Source of the DNA: Clostridia bacterium
GTDB taxonomy: Bacteria; Bacillota; Clostridia; RGIG8785
Length of the DNA: 5,145 bases
Direction of reading: 5' to 3'
Assembly: GCA_017620795.1 (NCBI GenBank)
Contig: JAGAUM010000044.1
Coordinates: forward strand, 1-5,145
The notes beneath the pieces were generated by a model. That model saw only the letters and a list, made by a program, of their open reading frames with translations, had not been told where the DNA came from and made no database searches. This document shows positions 1-5,145 of this stretch, piece by piece. Within the stretch, counting starts at the first letter, position 1. The number at the start of each line of letters is the position of its first letter. A program made the position numbers and the translations under genes.

Positions 1-371
1 CCATGCAGACCCGTGACGCGTGGGCGCACAGCATCAAACTGGGGATTCTTCCGCAGGCTTGGGGCCCTTTAGGAAAGGGCAATGCCCTTTCTCATCCTAC
101 AGTTTTGGCATTGGCGAAAAAGTATGGTATCACCCCTGCCCAACTGCTTTTGGGTTGGGAACTGCAACTGGGCTTTTGCGTCATTCCCAAGTCCAAATCC
201 CCTAAGCGGTTGCAGGAAAACCTCGATGCAGTCCGCCTGACCTTAACCGAAGCGGAGCTTTTGGCATTGGCAGAGCTGAACACGGGAAAAACCGACCGTT
301 TCTATCCTTACGAATTTAACCCCAACTGCTTCGGCATTATCCCCGAAGGCGGTTTGCGTCCCAGAGACTAA
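1..371 (+). CDS. Aldo/keto reductase, C-terminal part (5' end outside window)
   Basis: This is the last ~122 residues of a cytoplasmic NAD(P)H-dependent aldo/keto reductase, which reduces aldehydes or ketones to alcohols; the substrate cannot be told from this part. Counting from the Met codon at position 3, residues 13-26 ([14 protein letters not shown]) match the strand-7 region of the barrel. The cofactor-binding signature follows: IPKS at 61-64, then R69 and E72-N73, in the order expected for the 2'-phosphate/adenine site. [12 protein letters not shown] at 44-55 is the typical helix before it. The family is usually about 270-290 residues, so roughly the first 150-170 residues, including the catalytic Asp/Tyr/Lys/His, lie upstream. 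The Met at position 3 sits inside the conserved fold just before QTRDAW, so it is almost certainly internal and not the start. The gene stops with TAA 16 bases before cysK, suggesting a shared transcript. Confidence 0.92.
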   Translation, partial: MQTRDAWAHSIKLGILPQAWGPLGKGNALSHPTVLALAKKYGITPAQLLLGWELQLGFCVIPKSKSPKRLQENLDAVRLTLTEAELLALAELNTGKTDRFYPYEFNPNCFGIIPEGGLRPRD

Positions 372-373
372 TC

Positions 374-380
374 AAGGAGG
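374..380 (+). promoter_or_regulatory. Ribosome binding site of cysK
   Basis: AAGGAGG lies 7 nt before the ATG at 388 and is nearly a full anti-Shine-Dalgarno match. It fixes the cysK start. It begins 2 nt after the stop codon of the upstream reductase, which leaves no room for a separate promoter and supports co-transcription. Confidence 0.85.
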
Positions 381-387
381 CTATCTT

Positions 388-1320
388 ATGAGCAAGATTT
401 ATACCGCGGTGGACCAGTTGATTGGCAACACGCCCCTTTTGGAGCTGACCCGACTGGAAACCGCCCTCCACCTCAAAGCCAGAATTCTGGCGAAACTGGA
501 ATATCTGAACCCTGCAGGCTCGGTCAAGGATCGGGTAGCAAAAGCCATGATTGACGAAGCCGAAGCCTCGGGAAAAATCAAACAGGGCTCGGTCATTATT
601 GAGCCGACCTCGGGGAACACCGGCATCGGACTTGCCGCTGTAGCAACGGCACGAGGGTATCGGATGATTCTGGTCATGCCCGAAACCATGTCCAAATAAC
701 GCCGATTGCTGGCAAAAGCCTATTGCTCGGAACTGGTCTTAACCGAAGGTCCCAAGGGCATGAAAGGCTCTATCGAAAAGGCAGAAGAGCTGGCGGCATC
801 CATCCCCGACAGCTGGATTGCAGGGCAGTTTGTAAACCCCGTAAACCCCAAAGCCCATTTTGACACCACCGGCCCCGAAATCTATCGGGACACCGACGGA
901 AAGGTAGACCTCTTTGTAGCAGGGGTCGGCACAGGCGGCACCTTAACAGGGGTCGGGGAATATTTAAAATCCCAAAACCCCCATATTAAAATCGTTGCCG
1001 TAGAGCCTGCTTCCTCCCCCCTTCTTTCCGAAGGTCGGGCAGCCGCCCACGGGATTCAGGGCATCGGTGCCAACTTCGTGCCGGATATCTTAAACACCGA
1101 AATCTATGACGAAGTTCTCCCCGTTACCGACGAGGACGCTTATGCCACAGGCAGACTGCTGGGCAAGAGCGAAGGGGTCTTGGTGGGGATTTCTTCAGGC
1201 GCGGCACTGTGGGCAGCCATTGAGCTGGCAAAACGCCCCGAAAACGAAGGCAAAACCATTGTGGTCTTGCTCCCTGATACGGGCGACCGCTACCTGTCTA
1301 CTCCTTTATTTGAAGAATAA
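388..1320 (+). pseudogene. cysK: Cysteine synthase A (O-acetylserine sulfhydrylase), interrupted by an in-frame TAA
   Basis: CysK is a cytoplasmic PLP enzyme that makes L-cysteine from O-acetyl-L-serine and sulfide. The reading frame is continuous over 310 sense or stop positions before the final TAA, the usual CysK length, but codon 104 (697-699) is TAA. Before it: GNTPL at 13-17, the PLP lysine K47 in NPAGSVKDR, and the substrate loop TSGNT at 74-78. After it, in the same frame: the PLP phosphate loop GVGTGGT at 179-185, GISSGA with S269/S270 near the PLP ring nitrogen, and the CysK-typical GDRYLST near the C-terminus. The family normally reads MS-x-ERR here and this gene reads MSK-stop-RR, so the simplest account is one G-to-T change of a GAA codon. 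Everything else is intact, with no frameshift. Other genes here end in TAA, so TAA is not reassigned. Alternatives are a sequencing error, a recent nonsense mutation, or readthrough. As written, the product would be a 103-residue fragment lacking the phosphate loop. No convincing restart site follows the stop. Confidence 0.9.
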
Positions 1321-1352
1321 AAAAGAAGATGCCAAAAGGCATCTTCTTTTTT
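1321..1352 (+). terminator. Bidirectional intrinsic terminator between cysK and tRNA-Thr
   Basis: A 13-bp perfect stem (1321-1333 with 1338-1350; core GAAGATGCC) closes an AAAA loop, and the 3' arm runs into six Ts. On the minus strand the same hairpin is followed by TTTTTTATT. It therefore ends cysK on the plus strand and the convergent tRNA-Thr transcript on the minus strand. Confidence 0.9.
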
Positions 1353-1427
1353 GGTGCTGGAAGCGAGACTCGAACTCGCGACCCCCTCATTACGAGTGAG
1401 GTACTCTACCAACTGAGCTATTCCAGC
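1352..1427 (-). tRNA. tRNA-Thr, anticodon CGT (decodes ACG)
   Basis: The minus strand folds into a full cloverleaf of 76 nt including an encoded CCA. The acceptor stem is GCTGGAA/TTCCAGC with discriminator A. T8-A9 precede a D arm GCTC-AGTTGGTA-GAGT with one G-T pair. The anticodon arm is CCTCA-CTCGTAA-TGAGG, with anticodon CGT at window positions 1394-1392. The variable loop is 5 nt (GGGTC) and the T arm is GCGAG-TTCGAGT-CTCGC. G1-C72, C2-G71 and anticodon bases G35-U36 agree with known threonine identity elements. CCA is at 1354-1352. It is a single tRNA, not part of a cluster, with its own promoter upstream and a strong terminator downstream. Confidence 0.97.
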
Positions 1428-1439
1428 AGACGCTTTATT

Positions 1440-1467
1440 ATTATACCATTTTTTCGGGGTTTGTCAA
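1440..1467 (-). promoter_or_regulatory. Promoter of tRNA-Thr
   Basis: On the minus strand, TTGACA (1467-1462) and TATAAT (1445-1440) are both consensus sigma-70/SigA boxes separated by 16 bp. Initiation would fall near 1433, about 6 nt before the mature tRNA 5' end. The -35 box overlaps the TGA stop codon of the upstream DUF1294 gene (1466-1464). Confidence 0.85.
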
Positions 1468-1730
1468 GAGCGGAAGAGATAAAATCCCAGTAATCCTGCC
1501 TGTAGGATGAAAAACAAGGTGTTATACACCCAAAACCGCCGATGCTTGGTCTTATGCCGAAACAACTCCATCCCGAACAACGCCCCCACCGCACCGAAAC
1601 AAAACCCTAACAACAGCAAGGTCCGTTCGGGCACACGGCGGCCTTGACCCTTGGATTTCAGCTTATCATATCCATATACCAATGCCACAAACCCATTGTA
1701 AATGACATAAACCCATTCTATGACCGTCAT
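1464..1730 (-). CDS. DUF1294 family small membrane protein
   Basis: An 88-residue protein whose length and motifs match the DUF1294 family; its biochemical function is unknown. The order of motifs is typical: Y21-D22-K23, then RRVPE at 31-35, a glycine-rich hydrophobic stretch ending GALFGMELF at 49-57, H59-K60-T61, and F66. Three hydrophobic segments (about 4-20, 37-55 and 67-86) point to a membrane protein. The ATG at 1730 is preceded on the minus strand by AGGTGA (1740-1735), 4 nt upstream. Initiation from the promoter at 1748-1776 would give a very short leader of about 10 nt. No hairpin terminator lies between its stop and the tRNA gene, so some transcripts may run through tRNA-Thr to the terminator beyond it. 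Confidence 0.88.
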   Translation of the reverse strand: MTVIEWVYVIYNGFVALVYGYDKLKSKGQGRRVPERTLLLLGFCFGAVGALFGMELFRHKTKHRRFWVYNTLFFILQAGLLGFYLFRS

Positions 1731-1747
1731 ATGCTCACCTCGGCTTT

Positions 1748-1776
1748 ATTATGCCAAAAAAGTCAACGCTTGTCAA
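1748..1776 (-). promoter_or_regulatory. Promoter of the DUF1294 gene
   Basis: On the minus strand, TTGACA (1776-1771) and CATAAT (1753-1748) are separated by 17 bp. The predicted start is near 1741, directly before the ribosome binding site. The -35 box is only 5 bp from the -35 box of a promoter pointing the other way (1782-1810). Confidence 0.75.
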
Positions 1777-1781
1777 ATCTA

Positions 1782-1810
1782 TTGACGGAAGCTTGAAACG
1801 ATGGTATGAT
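1782..1810 (+). promoter_or_regulatory. Divergent promoter upstream of a short transcribed unit
   Basis: TTGACG (1782-1787) and TATGAT (1805-1810) are separated by 17 bp, and TGG directly before the -10 box gives an extended -10. Initiation would be near 1817. No gene follows before the terminator at 1842-1880, so the product would be a transcript of about 64 nt unless polymerase reads on into asnS. Confidence 0.55.
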
Positions 1811-1816
1811 GAACAA

Positions 1817-1880
1817 AAATAGTATTTCATGAAGCTGTAACAAAAAAGAGGCAATCCTTTTACGGATTGTCTCTTTTTTT
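1817..1880 (+). ncRNA. Possible short RNA (promoter to terminator, no ORF)
   Basis: Between a good promoter and a good terminator lie about 25 nt of A-rich sequence and then the hairpin. The only possible reading frame is a 3-codon ATG-AAG-CTG-TAA at 1829-1840 without a ribosome binding site. It could be a small regulatory RNA, a premature-termination leader of asnS, or the remains of a deleted gene. It matches no RNA family that I recognise. The call depends on the promoter being active. Confidence 0.2.
1842..1880 (+). terminator. Intrinsic terminator upstream of asnS
   Basis: GAGGCAATCC (1848-1857) pairs with GGATTGTCTC (1864-1873) over 10 bp with one G-T pair. The loop is TTTTAC and seven Ts follow (1874-1880); six As at 1842-1847 extend the pairing and make it usable in both directions. 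The asnS promoter begins 14 nt later, so this hairpin insulates asnS from anything upstream. Confidence 0.85.
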
Positions 1881-1893
1881 AGGGGGAAAAGGC

Positions 1894-1922
1894 TTTACAG
1901 AACCAAAAAATAGTGGTATAAT
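1894..1922 (+). promoter_or_regulatory. Promoter of asnS
   Basis: TTTACA (1894-1899) and consensus TATAAT (1917-1922) are separated by 17 bp, with TGG before the -10 box (extended -10). Initiation is expected near 1929, inside the dyad at 1923-1938, leaving a leader of about 25 nt. That is too short for a T-box riboswitch, the common control of synthetase genes in this phylum. Confidence 0.8.
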
Positions 1923-1938
1923 CAATTATCTATAATTG
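1923..1938. promoter_or_regulatory. Perfect dyad at the asnS start site, candidate operator
   Basis: CAATTAT and ATAATTG are exact reverse complements around a 2-bp centre (CT). The dyad starts at the base after the -10 box, covers the predicted start point and ends one base before the Shine-Dalgarno sequence. The position suits a repressor site. It could instead form a weak hairpin in the leader, or be chance in AT-rich DNA. Confidence 0.35.
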
Positions 1939-1939
1939 T

Positions 1940-1944
1940 AGGAG
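1940..1944 (+). promoter_or_regulatory. Ribosome binding site that decides the asnS start
   Basis: AGGAG ends 9 nt before the ATG at 1954. A TTG codon at 1945 is in frame but directly abuts this site, leaving no spacer, so 1954 is the start. Confidence 0.8.
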
Positions 1945-1953
1945 TTGAAAGAC

Positions 1954-3330
1954 ATGGATATCAAAACCCTCTTTCGGGACAGTGCAAGCTATGCCGACCA
2001 AACGGTCACCGTTTCGGGATTCGTCAGAACGGTTCGTGCGTCTAATGCGTTCGGCTTTATTGAGTTAAACGACGGTACCTTCTTCAAATCGGTTCAGATT
2101 GTTTTTGAATCATTTTTGGAGAATTTCGAAGCCGTTTCCAAATTAAACGTCAGCAGTGCCATCACGGTTACAGGCAAGTTCGTCTTAACCCCCGAGGCAA
2201 AGCAACCCTTTGAAATCAAGGCGGAGAATATCGTTATCGAAGGGCCTTCCACCCCCGACTACCCCTTGCAGAAGAAAAAGCACTCCTTTGAGTTCTTGCG
2301 GACCATGCCGCACCTGCGTCCCCGTACCAACACCTTCTCGGCAGTCTTCCGCGTCCGCTCGATTTTGGCATACGCCATCCACAAGTTCTTCCAGGAGCGT
2401 GGCTTTGTCTATGCCCACACCCCCTTAATCACCGGCAGTGACTGTGAGGGTGCAGGGGATATGTTCCGTGTCACCACTTTAGACTTAAACAACCTGCCCC
2501 AAACCGAAGAGGGAAAGATTGACTTCTCCAAAGACTTCTTCGGTCAGGAAACCTCCTTGACCGTCAGCGGTCAGTTAGAGGCGGAAGCTTACGCTATGGC
2601 ATTTAACCGCGTCTATACCTTCGGCCCCACCTTCCGCGCCGAAAAATCCTACACTGCCCGTCATGCGGCAGAGTTCTGGATGGTTGAGCCGGAAATGGCA
2701 TTCGTGGACTTGGAGGGCAACATGAAGATGGCAGAGGATATGTTAAAGTTCATCATCCGCTATGTCATGGAAAACGCACCCGAAGAAATCGAGTTCTTTA
2801 ACAAGTTCATCGACAACGGCTTGATTGAGCGTTTGACCCATGTGGTCAACTCCGACTTCGCCCATGTCACCTACACCGAAGCCATTGAACTTTTGCAGAA
2901 GAACAAGGAAAACTTCGAGTATCCTGTTGACTGGGGTGTAGACTTACAGACCGAGCATGAGCGTTACCTCTGCGAGCAGATCTTTAAGCGCCCCGTCTTT
3001 GTCACCGATTATCCCAAGGAAATCAAATCCTTCTATATGCGCTTAAATGACGACGGCAAGACCGTTGCCGCTATGGACTGTCTGGTCTCTGGCGTTGGCG
3101 AGCTGATTGGCGGAAGCCAGCGTGAAGAGCGTCTCGACCTGCTCACCGCAAGAATGGACGAATTAGGGCTGTCTCAGGAGGACTACTCCTGGTACTTAGA
3201 CCTGCGCCGCTACGGTGGAGCCAAGCACTCGGGCTTTGGCTTGGGCTTTGAACGGGCGCTGATGTACGTCACGGGCATGCAAAACATCCGCGACGTCCTC
3301 TCCTTCCCCCGTACCACAGGAAGTTTATAA
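1954..3330 (+). CDS. asnS: Asparaginyl-tRNA synthetase
   Basis: A 458-residue class II synthetase that charges tRNA-Asn with asparagine in the cytoplasm using ATP. Residues ~17-100 form the N-terminal OB-fold anticodon-binding domain, with [19 protein letters not shown] at 33-51. The motif 1 proline is P157 ([10 protein letters not shown]). [15 protein letters not shown] at 161-175 and [19 protein letters not shown] at 195-213 are AsnRS-specific rather than AspRS. Motif 2 starts FRAE at 227-230 and continues K-S-Y-T-A-R-H to [19 protein letters not shown] begins at 382, and motif 3 is GFGLGFER at 427-434 with the ATP-binding arginine R434. The length fits the family (about 430-470). Two small departures from the AsnRS I know: motif 2 has K231-S-Y where N-S-N is common, and the C-terminus stops at FPRTTGSL, slightly shorter than the usual ending in -EF. 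The gene is monocistronic, with its own promoter and terminator. Its presence implies direct Asn-tRNA synthesis. Confidence 0.97.
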   Translation: MDIKTLFRDSASYADQTVTVSGFVRTVRASNAFGFIELNDGTFFKSVQIVFESFLENFEAVSKLNVSSAITVTGKFVLTPEAKQPFEIKAENIVIEGPSTPDYPLQKKKHSFEFLRTMPHLRPRTNTFSAVFRVRSILAYAIHKFFQERGFVYAHTPLITGSDCEGAGDMFRVTTLDLNNLPQTEEGKIDFSKDFFGQETSLTVSGQLEAEAYAMAFNRVYTFGPTFRAEKSYTARHAAEFWMVEPEMAFVDLEGNMKMAEDMLKFIIRYVMENAPEEIEFFNKFIDNGLIERLTHVVNSDFAHVTYTEAIELLQKNKENFEYPVDWGVDLQTEHERYLCEQIFKRPVFVTDYPKEIKSFYMRLNDDGKTVAAMDCLVSGVGELIGGSQREERLDLLTARMDELGLSQEDYSWYLDLRRYGGAKHSGFGLGFERALMYVTGMQNIRDVLSFPRTTGSL

Positions 3331-3333
3331 TCC

Positions 3334-3363
3334 AAAAAGCTGTCCCACGTGGACAGCTTTTTT
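3334..3363 (+). terminator. Intrinsic terminator of asnS
   Basis: AAAAAGCTGTCC (3334-3345) pairs with GGACAGCTTTTT (3351-3362) around the loop CACGT, and the 3' arm merges into six Ts (3358-3363). It begins 3 nt after the asnS stop codon. Confidence 0.92.
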
Positions 3364-3383
3364 CATAAGTTTTTAAAATTTTA

Positions 3384-3413
3384 TTGTCTTTTGGTGCAAC
3401 TCTGTTGTATAAT
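3384..3413 (+). promoter_or_regulatory. Promoter of the SGNH-SLH gene
   Basis: Consensus TATAAT (3408-3413) is preceded 18 bp upstream by TTGTCT (3384-3389), a 4-of-6 match to TTGACA. The region between the asnS terminator and the gene is AT-rich. The expected leader is about 25 nt and ends in a strong ribosome binding site (AAAGGAG, 3431-3437, 7 nt before the ATG). Confidence 0.65.
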
Positions 3414-3444
3414 AAGGGCAAGCACTTAAAAAAGGAGAAGAATA

Positions 3445-5145
3445 ATGAAAAAATTACTTTGTTTGGTATTGACCCTTATCATGCTTTTACCCATGCTTCC
3501 GGTCATGGCGGCAGAAGCACCCACCCCCTCGCCTTTTGAAGACGGTGATGTGGTCGCTCTTTTTGGTGACAGTATGACCCAAGGCGCCCTGTACGAGCGG
3601 TTCTTGCTGATGTATTACGCCACCCACTACCCCGATGTGGACTTTGAGATTGTGAACTTCGGCCATGCAGGAGATACCTCTATTGACCTTTTGGACAAGG
3701 TTGACCGTGACCTTGCTTTCCGTTCGGACATCACCAAAGCCTATATCATGATTGGCGCCAATGACGCAGGCGGAGACGGCTCCAAGCTTTCGGGCATGGC
3801 AGACCGTCTGGAAAAGATTGTTGCAAAGATTCGTGCCCTGCCTTCGGTCAAGGAAGTGGTCTTAATTGCCCAGACCCGTTACTACGGCAACGGTGCTCGC
3901 GCGGACCAGTCCATACAGGCGGCACAGATTACCCGCGACACCGCAAAGAAGTTAAACTGCCCCTTGGTCGAAACCGACCTGCCCATCAAAGCCACCATGG
4001 ACAAGATTCAGGAAAAGAATCCCACCGCGTCCATGTTCCCCGATAAGCTCCATCCCGACACCTCGGGCAACCTGATTATCGCAGCAGAAATCATCAAAGC
4101 CCAGGGCTTGACTCCGCCTTGTGGCAAGGACCTGCCCGTCATCACCATTAACACCCAGACCAACACGGCGGATGCCAAAAACGCTACCGTGGACGCTGTG
4201 GTTCAAAACGGCAATAGTTGGTCCTTTACTTATACTGCCGACCGTTTGCCCTTCCCCATCATGAAAGGCATTGAGGTAGAACCCACTTTGGTGGAGTACT
4301 TAACCACCCATGATTTGTTGCAGTTTGTGGGCTTGCCCAACGGCAGCTACACCTTGACCATTGACGGCACCGAAGTAGGCACCTACTCCGCCCAAACCTT
4401 AACCCGTGGTTTGGATTTAGGCAACACCGAAGGCTCTCCCATTCAGGAACGCGCCAAGCTGGTCCGTCGCAAGGTCGAGACCTTGCATAACAAAACCAAC
4501 TCCTATATGGTCTTAGGCCACGTAGGCGAGTATGCTGCTTTGGGCATCAAAAAAGCCAACCCCTCTTTGGAGGAGGTCACCAAGGCTGCCGACGCCAAGC
4601 TTGCCGCAGGCGAAACTGACGCTACCTACCACGACAGCTATATCAACAACAAGAAAAACCGAGAAAGCCTCTATGCAGAACTTCAATCGATTCGTGCCGA
4701 GGTTAAAAAACTGGCTTCTGACCGTACTTTTAAAGTCACGCTGACCCAAAAGATGGCAACAGGCGTTCCCCAAAAAGCCTTTGCGGACACCGAAAACCAT
4801 TGGGGCAAGTCCTATATTCTGCCCCTTGCAGAGCTGTCCATCATCAACGGCAAGGGCGAAGGCACCTTCGACCCCGACGGACAGATTACAAGGGCTGAGT
4901 TTTTAACCCTGACCTTAAAGGTTGGCAACATCACCCCCACCACAGGGGAAGCTTATGCCGATGTGGCACAAGGCGCTTGGTTCTATAACACCGTTGCCAC
5001 CGCCAAAAGGCTGGGGCTGGTCCCCGATTCCATGGTGGCAGACGGCAACTTCTATCCCGACCGTAACATTACCCGTGAAGAGATGACCGCCGTTTTGACC
5101 GCCCTTTACGAATCCAAAAAGCCCTCGGTCAAGGCTGCCGAAATC
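3445..5145 (+). CDS. Secreted SGNH/GDSL hydrolase with C-terminal SLH domains (3' end outside window)
   Basis: The frame is open from ATG 3445 to the window end, giving 567 residues without a stop. Residues 1-22 are a signal peptide (KK, hydrophobic core, cleavage near VMA-AEA); Cys6 is not in a lipobox. Residues ~35-225 are an SGNH esterase/lipase-type domain. Block I is GDSMTQG with catalytic S43, block II is NFGHAGDT at 71-78, block III is GAND with N106, and block V is D200-K-L-H203, so the catalytic set is complete. Residues ~226-440 contain a region with GLPNGSYTLTIDGTEVGTYSA-like strands, seen behind other SGNH domains, and then a charged helical part. Residues 446-~498 (FAD...HWG...TRAEF, T482-R483) and 504-~556 (YADV...TREEM, T543-R544) are two SLH repeats, which bind secondary cell-wall polymer. 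SLH modules usually come in threes, so a third and the stop probably follow. The role is likely removal of acyl groups from a surface or extracellular glycan or ester; the substrate is unknown. The upstream promoter and asnS terminator make this an independent transcript. Confidence 0.9.
   Translation, partial: MKKLLCLVLTLIMLLPMLPVMAAEAPTPSPFEDGDVVALFGDSMTQGALYERFLLMYYATHYPDVDFEIVNFGHAGDTSIDLLDKVDRDLAFRSDITKAYIMIGANDAGGDGSKLSGMADRLEKIVAKIRALPSVKEVVLIAQTRYYGNGARADQSIQAAQITRDTAKKLNCPLVETDLPIKATMDKIQEKNPTASMFPDKLHPDTSGNLIIAAEIIKAQGLTPPCGKDLPVITINTQTNTADAKNATVDAVVQNGNSWSFTYTADRLPFPIMKGIEVEPTLVEYLTTHDLLQFVGLPNGSYTLTIDGTEVGTYSAQTLTRGLDLGNTEGSPIQERAKLVRRKVETLHNKTNSYMVLGHVGEYAALGIKKANPSLEEVTKAADAKLAAGETDATYHDSYINNKKNRESLYAELQSIRAEVKKLASDRTFKVTLTQKMATGVPQKAFADTENHWGKSYILPLAELSIINGKGEGTFDPDGQITRAEFLTLTLKVGNITPTTGEAYADVAQGAWFYNTVATAKRLGLVPDSMVADGNFYPDRNITREEMTAVLTALYESKKPSVKAAEI

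Noticed and set aside
399..695. Minus-strand open frame opposite the first part of cysK
   Set aside because: It has no recognisable motif or ribosome binding site and mirrors the codon pattern of the cysK reading frame on the other strand.
706..1320. Independent gene for the second half of cysK starting at TTG 706
   Set aside because: No ribosome binding site precedes 706, the first residues continue the CysK fold in the same frame as the upstream part, and the fragment lacks the PLP lysine. It is the downstream part of the interrupted gene.
1106..1399. Plus-strand open frame running from cysK through the terminator into the tRNA region
   Set aside because: It overlaps cysK in another frame and would be translated through a terminator hairpin and antisense to the tRNA; its C-terminal residues are simply the tRNA complement.
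1806..1832. Possible leader peptide MMNKNSIS with two Asn codons, upstream of a terminator and asnS (would suggest Asn-dependent attenuation)
   Set aside because: Both ATG codons lie in the -10 box of the promoter at 1782-1810, upstream of the expected transcript start. There is no ribosome binding site, no alternative antiterminator pairing that I can see, and asnS has its own promoter after the terminator.
1881..1953. T-box riboswitch for asnS
   Set aside because: The leader is only about 25 nt and no AGGGTGGNACCGCG-type T-box sequence or specifier loop is present between 1731 and 1953.
1945..1953. TTG at 1945 as the asnS start
   Set aside because: It touches the Shine-Dalgarno sequence at 1940-1944, leaving no spacer. 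The ATG at 1954 has proper spacing.
3952..4206. Minus-strand open frame inside the SGNH-SLH gene, and a similar one at 4513-4800
   Set aside because: Both lie entirely opposite a well-supported reading frame with clear SGNH and SLH motifs, and show no start signals or family features of their own.

Overview
The window looks like a chromosomal segment of a member of the Bacillota, most likely class Clostridia. The signs are strong AGGAGG-type ribosome binding sites, TTGACA/TATAAT promoters, short intergenic gaps closed by hairpin-plus-T terminators, a tRNA gene with an encoded CCA end, a clostridial-looking AsnRS, and a secreted protein carrying S-layer homology (SLH) domains. The taxonomic placement is an inference from these traits; no marker gene was compared.

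Layout from left to right. (1) Positions 1-371 (+) hold the C-terminal part of an aldo/keto reductase. (2) Sixteen bases after it, on the same strand, is cysK (388-1320), a cysteine synthase A gene that is complete apart from one in-frame TAA at 697-699, where the family normally has a Glu codon. (3) A hairpin at 1321-1352 ends cysK and also ends the convergent tRNA gene. (4) On the minus strand are tRNA-Thr(CGT) at 1352-1427 and, upstream of it, a small DUF1294 membrane protein gene (1464-1730). The -35 box of the tRNA promoter overlaps the DUF1294 stop codon. (5) Positions 1731-1953 form a regulatory island: the DUF1294 promoter facing left, a back-to-back promoter facing right that meets a terminator after about 64 nt (a possible small RNA or remnant), and then the asnS promoter with a perfect 7-bp dyad directly downstream of its -10 box. 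(6) asnS (1954-3330, +) encodes asparaginyl-tRNA synthetase and ends in its own terminator. (7) From 3445 to the window end runs an open, secreted SGNH/GDSL hydrolase with at least two C-terminal SLH domains.

The genes do not form one pathway. AKR-cysK is one likely transcript (redox plus cysteine biosynthesis), tRNA-Thr and asnS belong to translation, and the SGNH-SLH protein is a cell-surface enzyme with its own promoter. I found no CRISPR array, insertion sequence, phage gene or defence cassette. The points most worth checking are the interrupted cysK, the short promoter-terminator unit at 1782-1880, and the dyad at the asnS start site. No stretch longer than 300 bases lacks a gene.
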